Source: CBDCGJ01 sp965216645 (GTDB lineage Bacteria > Pseudomonadota > Alphaproteobacteria > GCA-2731375). Taken from it: a DNA stretch of 64,000 nt. The stretch lies in the NCBI GenBank assembly GCA_965216645.1, contig CBDCGJ010000010.1, positions 1 through 64,000 of the forward strand. Reading direction: 5' to 3'. The notes under the pieces were generated by a model that was given only the letters and a program-made list of their open reading frames with translations, ran no database searches and was not told the origin of the DNA. Positions 34,602 to 43,280 of this stretch are shown here, in pieces (position 1 is the first letter of the stretch; every line of letters starts with the position of its first letter). Made by a program: the position numbers and the translations under genes.

Positions 34602-36872
34602 ATGCGTCTGCGTCAGACCGTCTGCCTGCTGCTTTTTTTTCTGATCCTGCCCATTTCCGTGCCGGCGCAAGTCCCCGGTACGGCGGTCGAAACGGTCCCG
34701 GCACCATCATTGGAGATTCCCGCGGGCGCCGGACCGGAATTTTACCGCGACCTCGTTTCCCGCCTGTCCGACGAGCAGGTGCGGGAGTTGTTGTTGAAAC
34801 GCCTCGACGCGCAGGCGAACGGAGATACCGCCAAGGCCGGCCCGTCGGGATTGGGCGCTTTTCTGGCCGCCTCAGCCCGCGGCGTCGGCGACGCGGTGCT
34901 CCAAGCGGTGGTCAGGCTGCCCAGTCTCCTGACCGGACAAGCCAGCGCATTCGCTACTTTCGTGGGACAGCGTGGTGCGGGCGGCACCTTGAGTTTTCTC
35001 GGCTTGCTCTTGGCGGCGATCGCCGCGGGTGTCGCCGGCGCCTATGTCGTTCGCCGACTGACAGGCCCCTGGCGTCGGCAGGTCGCGGCGGCAACGGGGA
35101 AAGAGAGCCTAAAGCAAACGCTTGCCGTTCTCGCCTTGCGTTTGGGATTGGATGTTTCTGACCTGCTGAGCTTCCTCGTCGTCTCGATCGCCGTCTTGCA
35201 ATTCACCATGGGCGCCGACGATCTACCCATCGCCCGTGTTTTCATTTTCGCATTGATCGCGTTGCCGATGTCGATGGCAGCCATGTCCCGTTTCTTGATG
35301 GCACCCAGCCGGCCGGAACTTCGGCTCGTGCATACGGACGACAACACCGCCAGATTCCTACATCGTCACCAGATCCTCATGGTGATGCTGATTGGTCTTC
35401 TCGTCTTCCTGTTGGATTTCAACCCACGGCACGGCCTGCCGATCGGCGAACTACGCTTGGGGTTCTGGTTGAATTTGGCGATCCTGGTCTATCTCGCGGT
35501 CATCGTTTATCGCGCCCGCGATGGGCTTAGCCTGATGCTACGTGGCCGGGACAGCGAGCTTAGCCCGGTGGAAGAACGGGTCGCCCGCGCTTATCCCTAC
35601 GTCATGATCGGGCTCTGCGCCGTGACATGGCTGGTGATCGAAGTGCTGGTCTCGCAGAAGATGTTCCACTTGGTGGCGTTCGGGCAACCCTATTGGACCC
35701 TGCTGCTGATCGGCATGTCGCCCGCCCTCGATACTATGGTACGGGGATTGGTGCGGCATCTGGCGCCGCCGATGAAGGGCGAAGGACAGATCGCCGAGGA
35801 AGCGCATGAAGCGAGCAAGCGCAGTTATATCCGGATCGGCCGCGTCGTCGTCTTCGCCCTGGTCATCCTGACCATCGCGAAGATCTGGCAAATCGACTTT
35901 CACAATCTGGCCGGCGCCGGTTTCGGGGCCCGCGCCGCGGCGGCGTTGATCGAAGTGATGATCATTCTCGGCGTCGGCTTTCTCATTTTCGAGCTGGTGA
36001 CCTTGAAGATCAACCGCAAGCTGGCGGACGAGCAAACGGCCTTGGGCTTCGACCTGAACGACGATGAACCGGGCGGCGGCGAAGGCGGCGGCGCCGGCGG
36101 CTCTCGCCTGTCGACGGTCCTGCCGTTGGTGCGCTGGATGTTGCAATCGGCGATCATCGTCATCACCGTTCTGTTGGTGCTCGGCAATATCGGCTTCGAT
36201 ATCACGCCGCTATTGGCCGGCGCGGGTATCGTCGGCTTGGCCATCGGCTTCGGCGCGCAGAAGCTGGTGTCCGACGTGGTCTCCGGCATCTTCTTTCTGG
36301 TCGACGACGCCTTCCGCACCGGCGAATATGTGGAGATCGATGGCACCCTGGGCACGGTGGAGCGGATCTCCATCCGCTCCCTGCAATTGCGCCATCACCG
36401 CGGCCCGGTGCACACCATCCCCTTCGGCGAGATCCCCAAGATCACCAACTATTCCCGCGATTGGGTGATCATGAAGATGCGCTTCACCGTGCCGTTCGAC
36501 ACGGACTTGAACAAGGTGAAGAAACTGTTCAAGCAGATCGGTGCCGAAATGATGGAGGTGCCGGAATATGCCGAGGATCTGATGCAGCCCTTCAAAAGCC
36601 AAGGCGTGCTCGAGGTCGATGATGTCGGTATCGTCGTGCGCGGCAAGTTCATGGCCAAGCCGGGCAAGCAATTCACGCTGCGTAAGGAAATCTACAACCG
36701 GGTGCAGAAGGCCTTCGACGCCAACGGCATCGAATTCGCCCGCCGCGAGGTGCGCGTGAAGCTGGAAGGGGACGAGCGCAACAGTCTTACAGAAGAGCAG
36801 CAGCATACCGTCGCCGCGGCGGCGGCCGACGCCGTGGGTGCGGCACAACCGCCGGAGCCCGCCAAGGCCTAA
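34602..36872 (+). CDS. Mechanosensitive ion channel, MscS family (large form, copy 1)
   Basis: A 756-residue MscS-superfamily channel. A signal peptide (VCLLLFFLILPISVPAQ) is followed by a periplasmic segment and about nine helices before the channel core. The pore region is ITPLLAGAGIVGLAIGFGAQKLVSDVVSGIFFLVDDAFRTGEY, corresponding to the Gly/Ala-rich TM3 of MscS. The beta domain follows with VERISIRSLQLRHHRGPVHTIPFGEI. It should open under membrane tension during osmotic downshock. AAGGTG lies before the ATG at 34602. A clear paralogue is encoded at 50144-52390. Confidence 0.92.
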   Translation: MRLRQTVCLLLFFLILPISVPAQVPGTAVETVPAPSLEIPAGAGPEFYRDLVSRLSDEQVRELLLKRLDAQANGDTAKAGPSGLGAFLAASARGVGDAVLQAVVRLPSLLTGQASAFATFVGQRGAGGTLSFLGLLLAAIAAGVAGAYVVRRLTGPWRRQVAAATGKESLKQTLAVLALRLGLDVSDLLSFLVVSIAVLQFTMGADDLPIARVFIFALIALPMSMAAMSRFLMAPSRPELRLVHTDDNTARFLHRHQILMVMLIGLLVFLLDFNPRHGLPIGELRLGFWLNLAILVYLAVIVYRARDGLSLMLRGRDSELSPVEERVARAYPYVMIGLCAVTWLVIEVLVSQKMFHLVAFGQPYWTLLLIGMSPALDTMVRGLVRHLAPPMKGEGQIAEEAHEASKRSYIRIGRVVVFALVILTIAKIWQIDFHNLAGAGFGARAAAALIEVMIILGVGFLIFELVTLKINRKLADEQTALGFDLNDDEPGGGEGGGAGGSRLSTVLPLVRWMLQSAIIVITVLLVLGNIGFDITPLLAGAGIVGLAIGFGAQKLVSDVVSGIFFLVDDAFRTGEYVEIDGTLGTVERISIRSLQLRHHRGPVHTIPFGEIPKITNYSRDWVIMKMRFTVPFDTDLNKVKKLFKQIGAEMMEVPEYAEDLMQPFKSQGVLEVDDVGIVVRGKFMAKPGKQFTLRKEIYNRVQKAFDANGIEFARREVRVKLEGDERNSLTEEQQHTVAAAAADAVGAAQPPEPAKA

Positions 36873-36889
36873 CCAGAAGGAGACACGCC

Positions 36890-37525
36890 ATGCAACGACG
36901 CAAATTTCTGTCTCAGTCAATCGTATTTGTCAGTCTTTCCACCTTGTTCGCGAAACTTGCCCAAGCGGCCACCGATCTGCGGGAGCGGACACCGTCGCAA
37001 ACGGAGGGCCCCTTCTATCCGCGCGAATTTCCGGCCGACGCCGATTGGAATCTGTTGAAAGTCGGTAGCGGGACGGACATCCCGGACGGCGAAGCGCTGG
37101 CTCTGTCCGGCCGGGTTATCGATCCCAGCGGCCGTCCCCTGCCCGGCATCACCGTGGAGATCTGGCAAGTCGACGGCAAGGGTATCTACAATCATCCCGA
37201 CGCCGGCGGACGCGGCCGCTTCGACGAACGGTTCCAAGGCTACGGCCGGACCGAGACGGACGCTGACGGCGGCTACAAGTTTCTGACCCTGGTGCCAGCC
37301 GTCTATCCCGGCCGGCCACCGCATATCCACGTCAAGCTGCGCCGCGACGGTAAGGAGCTGCTGACCACCCAACTCTATATCAAGGGCCATCCCAGGAACG
37401 GCGACGACGGCATCTTCGCCGCTCTCCTGTTCCGCAACAAAGACCAATTGCAGATGGACCTGCGGCCGATGCGGCTGACCGACAAGATCGAGGGCAAGCA
37501 GACGACGTTCGATTTCGTGGTCTAG
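36890..37525 (+). CDS. Intradiol ring-cleavage dioxygenase, secreted
   Basis: Non-haem Fe(III) dioxygenase of 211 residues related to protocatechuate 3,4-dioxygenase beta. It has the TPSQTEGPFYP opening, LSGRVIDPSGRPLPGITVEIWQVDGKGIYNHPDA with the first Tyr ligand, and TLVPAVYPGRPPHIHVKL with the second Tyr and both His ligands. The N-terminus MQRRKFLSQSIVFVSLSTLFAKLAQA is a twin-arginine-like signal (RRKFLS), so it may be exported with its iron bound. Extracytoplasmic intradiol enzymes are known but poorly understood. Its 3' end overlaps the convergent EamA gene by 146 bp. Confidence 0.88.
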   Translation: MQRRKFLSQSIVFVSLSTLFAKLAQAATDLRERTPSQTEGPFYPREFPADADWNLLKVGSGTDIPDGEALALSGRVIDPSGRPLPGITVEIWQVDGKGIYNHPDAGGRGRFDERFQGYGRTETDADGGYKFLTLVPAVYPGRPPHIHVKLRRDGKELLTTQLYIKGHPRNGDDGIFAALLFRNKDQLQMDLRPMRLTDKIEGKQTTFDFVV

Positions 37526-38465
37526 GACCGCTGCCGATATTCAAGTTCATGGCGACGACGCCGAGCAAAATGCAGGCGAGGCCGATCCCCATGACAGTGC
37601 CAATCCGTTCGCCGAGAACCAGCGTGCCCAATACCACGCCGACGCCGGCGCGGAGATAGGATTGGCTCGCCACGCCCAGGGACCCGAGCGTTCGTACCAA
37701 TCTGAAATAGAGAAGCAGGGCCAGTCCCGTGCAGAAGACGGCCAACGCCAATGTGGCGGCGAGCGCGATCGGCGTCGGCCGGAGCGTCCACGGTTGTTCG
37801 AGGATCAGGCTCGCCGGCACCAGAAACACCGTCGCCCACAGCATGGTACCGGCCGCCGCGGCCAAGGCGGAGATGCGGTTGAGTTTCCTGCCATAGATCG
37901 CGGCGCGCGCGTAGAGAACGGCGCCGGCGAGAACGGCGAGCTGACCAGCGACCTGCGCGCCCAGCCCGGCAAGCGCGTCGACGCCAACGATCATGACCAC
38001 ACCGGCAAAACCCAGAAACGCACCGATCGCCTTTATGCCATTGGGTTTCCCGTCGCGGCTCAATACGGCCACGAACAGAAAGACGAAGATCGGCGAGGTC
38101 GAGTTCAGGACGCTGGCGAGGCCGCTGTCGACATGCTGCTGTCCCCAGGCCAGGATCGTCCAAGCGCCGATGCTGTTGAAGAATGCCTGCAGCAGCAGCA
38201 TCCGCCACGTGCGCGCGTCCCTCGGTAAGCGCTCTCGCCGCCAGTGGAGAACCGCCAACAACAAACCGGCGGCAATCGAGACCCGTGCCGCGATGAGAGT
38301 CAAAGGTGGGATATCCCTCACCGCCACCGCGATGAGCGTGTAGGAAGAGCCCCATAACAGGGCCAGTAATCCCAACATTGCAAAGTCGACAACATTGCTA
38401 TGCGGCCAAGCGCCGCTGGATTTATTGGGCGGTGGACCCGGCACCGGGTCAGGCGGGCGGTTCAT
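37380..38465 (-). CDS. DMT-superfamily transporter, EamA type, with extended C-terminus
   Basis: Inner-membrane exporter of 361 residues. Ten helices run from MLGLLALLWGSSYTLIAVAV to GIGLACILLGVVAMNL. EamA proteins usually end there, but this frame continues for about 53 residues rich in Arg, Ser and Cys (ending RRRCRRRRSWDGP). That tail is antisense to the dioxygenase gene and is probably a read-through product of a lost stop codon. The start overlaps the NIPSNAP stop by 4 bp (ATGA), so the two are coupled. Divergent control by the ArsR regulator is likely. Confidence 0.85.
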   Translation of the reverse strand: MNRPPDPVPGPPPNKSSGAWPHSNVVDFAMLGLLALLWGSSYTLIAVAVRDIPPLTLIAARVSIAAGLLLAVLHWRRERLPRDARTWRMLLLQAFFNSIGAWTILAWGQQHVDSGLASVLNSTSPIFVFLFVAVLSRDGKPNGIKAIGAFLGFAGVVMIVGVDALAGLGAQVAGQLAVLAGAVLYARAAIYGRKLNRISALAAAAGTMLWATVFLVPASLILEQPWTLRPTPIALAATLALAVFCTGLALLLYFRLVRTLGSLGVASQSYLRAGVGVVLGTLVLGERIGTVMGIGLACILLGVVAMNLNIGSGPRPRNRTSSACPRSCRSAASAAGPSAIGLCCGTGERRRCRRRRSWDGP

Positions 38466-38791
38466 GGCTCGATCAGTTCGCCGTGCGGTGCCGACGCCAT
38501 TTTCAGGAATGTGCGGTCTTCACGCAGGATAAAACGTTCCCGCTGGGCGAACGCGTAATTCTCCTGCCCCAAAGGATCGGCGGACAGGCGCATGCGATAG
38601 GCTTCATAGGCGGCCAAGTCCGCCACGTGATAGACGCCGTAAGCAAGCGTCGCGGATCCTTCGTGGGGTGAGAAATATCCCACCAAATCGGCCCCGCAAC
38701 GCGGAATGGCTTCGCCCCAGTTGCGGGCATATCGTTCGTACTGAGACCTTTTGGTGGGATCGATGTGATAGCGGATGAAACAGGTGATCAT
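38462..38791 (-). CDS. NIPSNAP-family protein
   Basis: A 109-residue protein with a dimeric alpha/beta-barrel NIPSNAP domain: MITCFIRYHIDPTKRSQYERYARNWGEAIPRCGADLVGYFSPHEGSATLAYGVYHVADLAAYEAYRMRLSADP. The bacterial function is unknown; the fold often binds small aromatics or acts as a monooxygenase-like unit. GGGAG before the ATG at 38791 fixes the start. It overlaps the EamA gene by 4 bp. The divergent ArsR-type regulator starts 76 bp away. Confidence 0.88.
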   Translation of the reverse strand: MITCFIRYHIDPTKRSQYERYARNWGEAIPRCGADLVGYFSPHEGSATLAYGVYHVADLAAYEAYRMRLSADPLGQENYAFAQRERFILREDRTFLKMASAPHGELIEP

Positions 38792-38844
38792 GTCCAACTC
38801 CCATTGACGAGGATCGCCAGAGAATAGGGCATTGCTGTACAATT

Positions 38845-38868
38845 ATACTTCGATTAATATCGAAGTAT
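38845..38868. promoter_or_regulatory. 24-bp inverted repeat, probable ArsR-family operator
   Basis: ATACTTCGAT and ATCGAAGTAT are perfect 10-bp arms around TAAT. The repeat lies between the divergent NIPSNAP/EamA and ArsR genes, and its right arm includes the first two bases of the arsR-type start codon. Size and symmetry fit a winged-helix dimer. Autoregulation plus control of the NIPSNAP/EamA unit is the simplest reading. Confidence 0.75.
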
Positions 38869-39604
38869 GAAGGAAGGCCCCGAGATCGCCCGGATCGCGG
38901 CGCTCATTGGCGACCCGGCGCGGGCGAATATTCTGACAGCCTTGATGGGCGGCGAAGCTCTGACGGCGACGGAGTTGGCGCGCGAGGCCGGCGTCACCCG
39001 GCAGACCGCCAGTTCGCATCTGAAAAAACTTCGAGAGACCGGACTGGTTCGCCCCCGTGAACAGGGACGTCACCGCTATTTCCAGATCCGCGACGCCGAC
39101 GTCGCCGGCCTACTCGAAAGCATGATGGGTCTTGCGGCGAACCGCGGCCTCCTGCGGACCAGACCGGGACCACGAGACGACGCCCTCCGCAAAGCCCGCG
39201 TCTGCTACGACCACCTGGCCGGAGACTACGGCGTGATGCTGTTCGATGCCCTGTCTGACCGTCGATATATCTTTGGCGGACCCGGCGACGTTCGATTGAC
39301 CGCCAGGGGCAGGACGTTCCTCAACTGGTTCGGCATCGATATCCCCGAAGGCGCCGGTGCGCGAACGGCCTTGTGCAAACCATGCTTGGATTGGAGCGTC
39401 CGGCACAGCCATCTCGCCGGCCCGCTCGCCGCCGCCTTTCTGCAGCGGTTCTACGAATTAGGCTGGGCGGCCAGGCGACCGCAGTCTCGCGTGGTGACGT
39501 TTAACGACCATGGAGACACGGTCTTCACGACGCTGTTTGACGAACGCAATGATTATGGCAGGGACGGCAAAAATCCCCGGATGACTTCCGCTTTCATGGT
39601 CTAA
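38867..39604 (+). CDS. ArsR-family transcriptional regulator with C-terminal domain
   Basis: A 245-residue winged-helix regulator. The ArsR HTH occupies residues 5-75: IARIAALIGDPARANILTALMGGEALTATELAREAGVTRQTASSHLKKLRETGLVRPREQGRHRYFQI. A C-terminal domain of about 150 residues contains CYDHLAGDYGV, ARTALCKPCLDWSVRHSHLAGPLAAAFLQRFYELGWA, typical of a long ArsR subgroup linked to efflux genes. The effector is unknown. No Shine-Dalgarno site precedes the ATG, and the operator touches the start codon, so a leaderless mRNA is possible. Confidence 0.9.
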   Translation: MKEGPEIARIAALIGDPARANILTALMGGEALTATELAREAGVTRQTASSHLKKLRETGLVRPREQGRHRYFQIRDADVAGLLESMMGLAANRGLLRTRPGPRDDALRKARVCYDHLAGDYGVMLFDALSDRRYIFGGPGDVRLTARGRTFLNWFGIDIPEGAGARTALCKPCLDWSVRHSHLAGPLAAAFLQRFYELGWAARRPQSRVVTFNDHGDTVFTTLFDERNDYGRDGKNPRMTSAFMV

Positions 39605-39658
39605 AGCTTATGTTGCCCGCAGCATCGTTTGAAGTTGCGGTCGCATGAGAGAGCTGTT

Positions 39659-41386
39659 TTGGAACGCCGGTTAGCCGCCATCCTCGCCGCCGACATCGTC
39701 GACTACTCCCGTCTGATGGGCGAGGACGAGGCGCGCATGATCGCGGCGCTGAAAAGTCTGCGAGCCGAATTGTTGGAGCCGGCGGTGACCGCGGCGGGTG
39801 GACAAGTGGTCAAACGCATGGGCGACGGCTGGCTGGTGGAGTTCTCCAGTATCGGCGCCGCCGTCAATTGCGCTTTGGCTATTCAGCAGGGTCTCGTCGA
39901 TCACGAACTCATCCGGCTCAGGATCGGCATTCATACCGGCGACATCACCTTCGATGAGGAAGATATCTTCGGCGACGGCGTCAACGTCGCCGCCCGCCTG
40001 GAAGCGATGGCCGAACCTGGCGCCATCCTGATTTCGGACAGCGCCCATAACGGCCTCGACGGCAAAGCTGCAGCCGACTTCGCGCCTCACGGTACCCACC
40101 AGCTGAAGAATATCGCCCGTCCAATCGAGGTCTGGCGTTGGGGCGGGTCGGCGAACGGATTGTCAGACACAGCAACGGATCCCGCCGAACTGGACCGCCC
40201 ATCATTGGTAGTCTTGCCATTTGACAATCTATCGAACGATCCAGAGCAAGAATACATCGCGGACGGTATTGTCGAAGAGCTGACTTCGGCGTTTTCGCGC
40301 ATACGAAATTTGTTCGTCATCGCGCGCAATACCGCGTTCACGTTCAAAAACCAGCCGAAGGATATTCGGGCAATCGCCCGTGACTTAGGTGTCCGCTACG
40401 TCCTCGAAGGCAGCGTCCGCCGGGGCGGCAGCAAACTCCGCGTCTCCGTCCAATTGGCAAACGGTTCGGACGGTCAGCAGATTTGGGCGCAGAATTTTGA
40501 CGGAGATTTGGAGGACGTATTCGAGCTCCAAGATACGATAACCCGAGCGATCGTGGGACAACTGCAACCGACGATCCGGGACGAAGAAATTCGGCTGGCC
40601 AAGCGCAAACCGCCGAGTAATCTGCATGCTTACGACTTGACGATGCGGGCGTTTCCCTATGCATGGTCACTCGATCGGCGGGAAAACCGCAAGGCCGTCG
40701 AGCTCCTGCAGTCGGCGATCGCCGACGATCCCGAATATGCGCTCGCCTATGCGCTGCTGTCTTGGTGCGAAGGGCAACAAGTCGTCTATCAATGGACATC
40801 CGACACGTCAGATGCAAGTGCCCGAAGCCTGGAACTTGCGCGGCAAGCTTACAAACTGGATCCGAACGATCCGATCGTGTTGGCCGGATTGGCCAGCGCG
40901 CAGACTTTTGCGGGTTCTTTGGACGAGGCCCGCGACAATCTCGAACGCGCCCTCTCGCTCGACCAGGATTCCGCCTGGGCGTGGGCACGCTATGGTTGGC
41001 TGCTCTATTATCTTGGCGAAGATCAAGCCGCCGCCGACGCCTTCGAACGCGCGCTGCGGATCAGTCCCTACGATCCGATGAACTTCAACAACTATTTCGG
41101 CCTCGGCGGTATCGAAGTCCTGCGCGGGAACTACGAGGCCGCGGTCGTGCTGATCGAACGCGGATTACGCGAGCATCCGGAGGCGATATGGGCTAATCGT
41201 CTGCTCTGCGCGGCCTATGCGCAAAACGGCCAACTCGATAAGGCGCAGGCCTGCGTCAAACGACTGCTCATCGAATATCCGGACCTGACAACCGATAAAA
41301 TCCTGAACGCCATACCTTTCCGGAATGACGACTTCCGTCGGCGATACCGCGAAGGCTTGTTGGCCGCCGGACTACCGGCTTCTTGA
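39659..41386 (+). CDS. Class III nucleotide cyclase with TolB-like and TPR regions
   Basis: A 575-residue protein common in alphaproteobacteria. The cyclase domain (about 1-170) starts ERRLAAILAADIVDYSRLMGEDEAR, with metal-binding Asp12 and Asp56 in KRMGDGW, and ends with DIFGDGVNVAARLEA holding the transition-state Asn/Arg. A TolB-like segment (SLVVLPFDNLSNDPEQEYIADGIVEELTSAFSRI) follows, then several TPR-like repeats (LAYALLSWCEG, LAGLASAQTF, WARYGWLLYYLGEDQAAADAFERAL). It probably makes cAMP in response to protein-protein signals. I start at TTG 39659, where homologues begin MERRLAAILAAD. Confidence 0.87.
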   Translation: MERRLAAILAADIVDYSRLMGEDEARMIAALKSLRAELLEPAVTAAGGQVVKRMGDGWLVEFSSIGAAVNCALAIQQGLVDHELIRLRIGIHTGDITFDEEDIFGDGVNVAARLEAMAEPGAILISDSAHNGLDGKAAADFAPHGTHQLKNIARPIEVWRWGGSANGLSDTATDPAELDRPSLVVLPFDNLSNDPEQEYIADGIVEELTSAFSRIRNLFVIARNTAFTFKNQPKDIRAIARDLGVRYVLEGSVRRGGSKLRVSVQLANGSDGQQIWAQNFDGDLEDVFELQDTITRAIVGQLQPTIRDEEIRLAKRKPPSNLHAYDLTMRAFPYAWSLDRRENRKAVELLQSAIADDPEYALAYALLSWCEGQQVVYQWTSDTSDASARSLELARQAYKLDPNDPIVLAGLASAQTFAGSLDEARDNLERALSLDQDSAWAWARYGWLLYYLGEDQAAADAFERALRISPYDPMNFNNYFGLGGIEVLRGNYEAAVVLIERGLREHPEAIWANRLLCAAYAQNGQLDKAQACVKRLLIEYPDLTTDKILNAIPFRNDDFRRRYREGLLAAGLPAS

Positions 41387-41456
41387 TAGATCGGCGGATT
41401 TTCTCTTGCCGATAAATTCGCTAGTCTAATGCCAACCATAATTCGGGAGGCCAAAT

Positions 41457-42780
41457 ATGAGCGCGAATGGCGGCATCGACGTCGGACATCTGGTCGAGGA
41501 AGATCGGGTGCATCGGTCCTGTTATGTGGACCAGGGCATCTTCGATGCGGAGATGGATAATATCCACCACAAGATCTGGATCTATGTCGGCCACGAAAGT
41601 CAGGTGCCGAAAGCCGGGGACTTCGCGACCACCATCATCGGCAAGCAGCCGGTGATCATGGTGCGGGACGAGGATGGCAATATCCACGTGCTCTACAACC
41701 GCTGTCCCCATCGCGGGGCCAAGCTTTGCGCCGCCAACAAAGGCAATGCGGGCAGTTTGTTTTACTGCACTTATCACGCCTGGCAGTTCCATCTGAACGG
41801 CAAGGTGCATTCGATCCCGATGCCGGAAGGCTATGACGGCACGCGTTTCTCCACCGACAATCCGGACGCCTCCGTAAAGCGGGTGGCGCGGACGCATAAC
41901 TATCGCGGTTTCGTCTTCGCCAGCCTAACCGAGGACGGACCGGATTTCGACGCCGCCATGGGACCGGCGCTCGCCGCCTTCGACGATATGTGCGACCGCG
42001 CGCCGGCGGGCGAGGTGGAGGTGGTACCGAACTGTTTCCGCATCATTCAGAAATCGAACTGGAAGATCTTTTTGGAGAACCAGCTTGACGCCCTGCATCC
42101 CTCGGTGACCCATGCCTCCGCCGGACGCGCCGCGGCGATCGTAGAGCGGGATATCGAGAAACGCACTGGCAAGCCGCCGCCGCTGAGCTATCACTATATC
42201 TCCGCTTTCACCATGCCATTCCCGAAATGGGATAGCCTGGAGACCGTGGGCCATCCCCAGGGCCATTGCATGCTGCAGGGCTATATGGGCCTGCGCCCCA
42301 CGGACCCGGACACCCTCGAATACGAAGCGGTGATGAAGGAGGCCTATGGCGAAGAGCGCATGGAGGAGATCCTCGGCGTCAACCTGCATCACGTGCTGGT
42401 CTATCCCTGCCTCTCCGTACAATCGCCGTTGCAGCAATTGCGCGCGGTGCGGCCGCTCGGGCCCGACAAAACCTTGACGGAGATCTGGCATTTCCGTCTG
42501 AAGGGGCGCGCCGGAAGCGATCTACCGCCGTTCCCTCGACTATTACTATTTGGTCAATGCTCCCTCCACCATGATCAATGCCGACGATCTGCATAACTTC
42601 CGCATGTGTCAGGAAGGTCTGACCAGCGACGGCGGCGACTGGGTCAGCTTCCATCGAAATGCGGGTCAGGATCCGCTGGAGGACGGCGTCTATACCTCCG
42701 TCACCGGGATGAGCGAACAGCCCATGCGCAACATGTTCCGCGCCTGGACCAAACTGATGGCCGGGGAGAATGTGGCATGA
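41457..42780 (+). pseudogene. Aromatic-ring-hydroxylating dioxygenase, alpha subunit, frameshifted
   Basis: Rieske non-haem iron oxygenase large subunit. The Rieske cluster ligands are C83-x-H85 and C104-x2-H107 (CPHRGAK, CTYHAW). The mononuclear iron motif is D211-x2-H214-x4-H219 in ENQLDALHPSVTH. After WHFRLKG at about 42505 the frame shifts by one base: the true continuation (APEAIYRRSLDYYYLVNAPSTMINADDLHNFRMCQEG ... AGENVA) is in the +1 frame and ends at 42780. One extra base near GGGGCGCGCC explains it. Corrected, the protein is about 440 residues, normal for the family. Either a real recent lesion or a sequencing or assembly error. The beta-subunit gene overlaps its end. Confidence 0.85.
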
Positions 42781-43277
42781 GCGCGCTCGTGGGCTCGCTG
42801 GAAACGCAGCGGGCGGTCGAGCATTTCTTGTCGCGTCAGGCGGAGATTCTTGACAACCGCGATTGGGAAGCCTGGCTGAACCTGTTTACCGAAGACGGCG
42901 TTTACTGGATGCCGGCCTACGAAAATCAGGAGGAAGCGGAAGGTCAGGCAAATATCTTTTACGAAGACCTGGACCTGATGACGGTGCGCAGCAAGCGCAT
43001 CACCAATCCCCGCGCCTGGTCCCAGAACCCGCCGAACCGGACCGCGCATGTGGTCTCCAACGCCATCATCGAAAGCGAGGACGCGGCCAGCGGCGACGTG
43101 GTCGTGCGCTCCAAATTCTATGTCGCCGAATACCGCATGGACGAGATGCGCTACTTCGCCGGCACCTACCGCCACGACTTGGCGAAGACCGATGACGGCT
43201 ACCGCATCCGTCAGCAGAGGGTCGAGATCGTCAACCGCGAAGGTCCATTCGACTACGTCATCCAGTACTGGCTGTAG
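42777..43277 (+). CDS. Aromatic-ring-hydroxylating dioxygenase, beta subunit
   Basis: Small subunit of 166 residues with the NTF2-like fold: AVEHFLSRQAEILDNRDWEAWLNLFTEDGVYWMPAYENQ, then VRSKRITNPRAWSQNPPNRTAHVVSN, and the end RIRQQRVEIVNREGPFDYVIQYWL. It makes the structural half of the alpha3beta3 oxygenase. GGGGAG lies 9 nt before the ATG, which overlaps the alpha stop (ATGA). No ferredoxin or reductase gene is adjacent. The substrate cannot be inferred. Confidence 0.9.
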   Translation: MSALVGSLETQRAVEHFLSRQAEILDNRDWEAWLNLFTEDGVYWMPAYENQEEAEGQANIFYEDLDLMTVRSKRITNPRAWSQNPPNRTAHVVSNAIIESEDAASGDVVVRSKFYVAEYRMDEMRYFAGTYRHDLAKTDDGYRIRQQRVEIVNREGPFDYVIQYWL

Positions 43278-43280
43278 CGG

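Noticed and set aside
42495..42515. Programmed +1 frameshift in the dioxygenase alpha gene
   Set aside because: There is no known slippery site with a stimulatory element, and other Rieske alpha subunits do not use frameshifting. A mutation or sequencing error is more likely.
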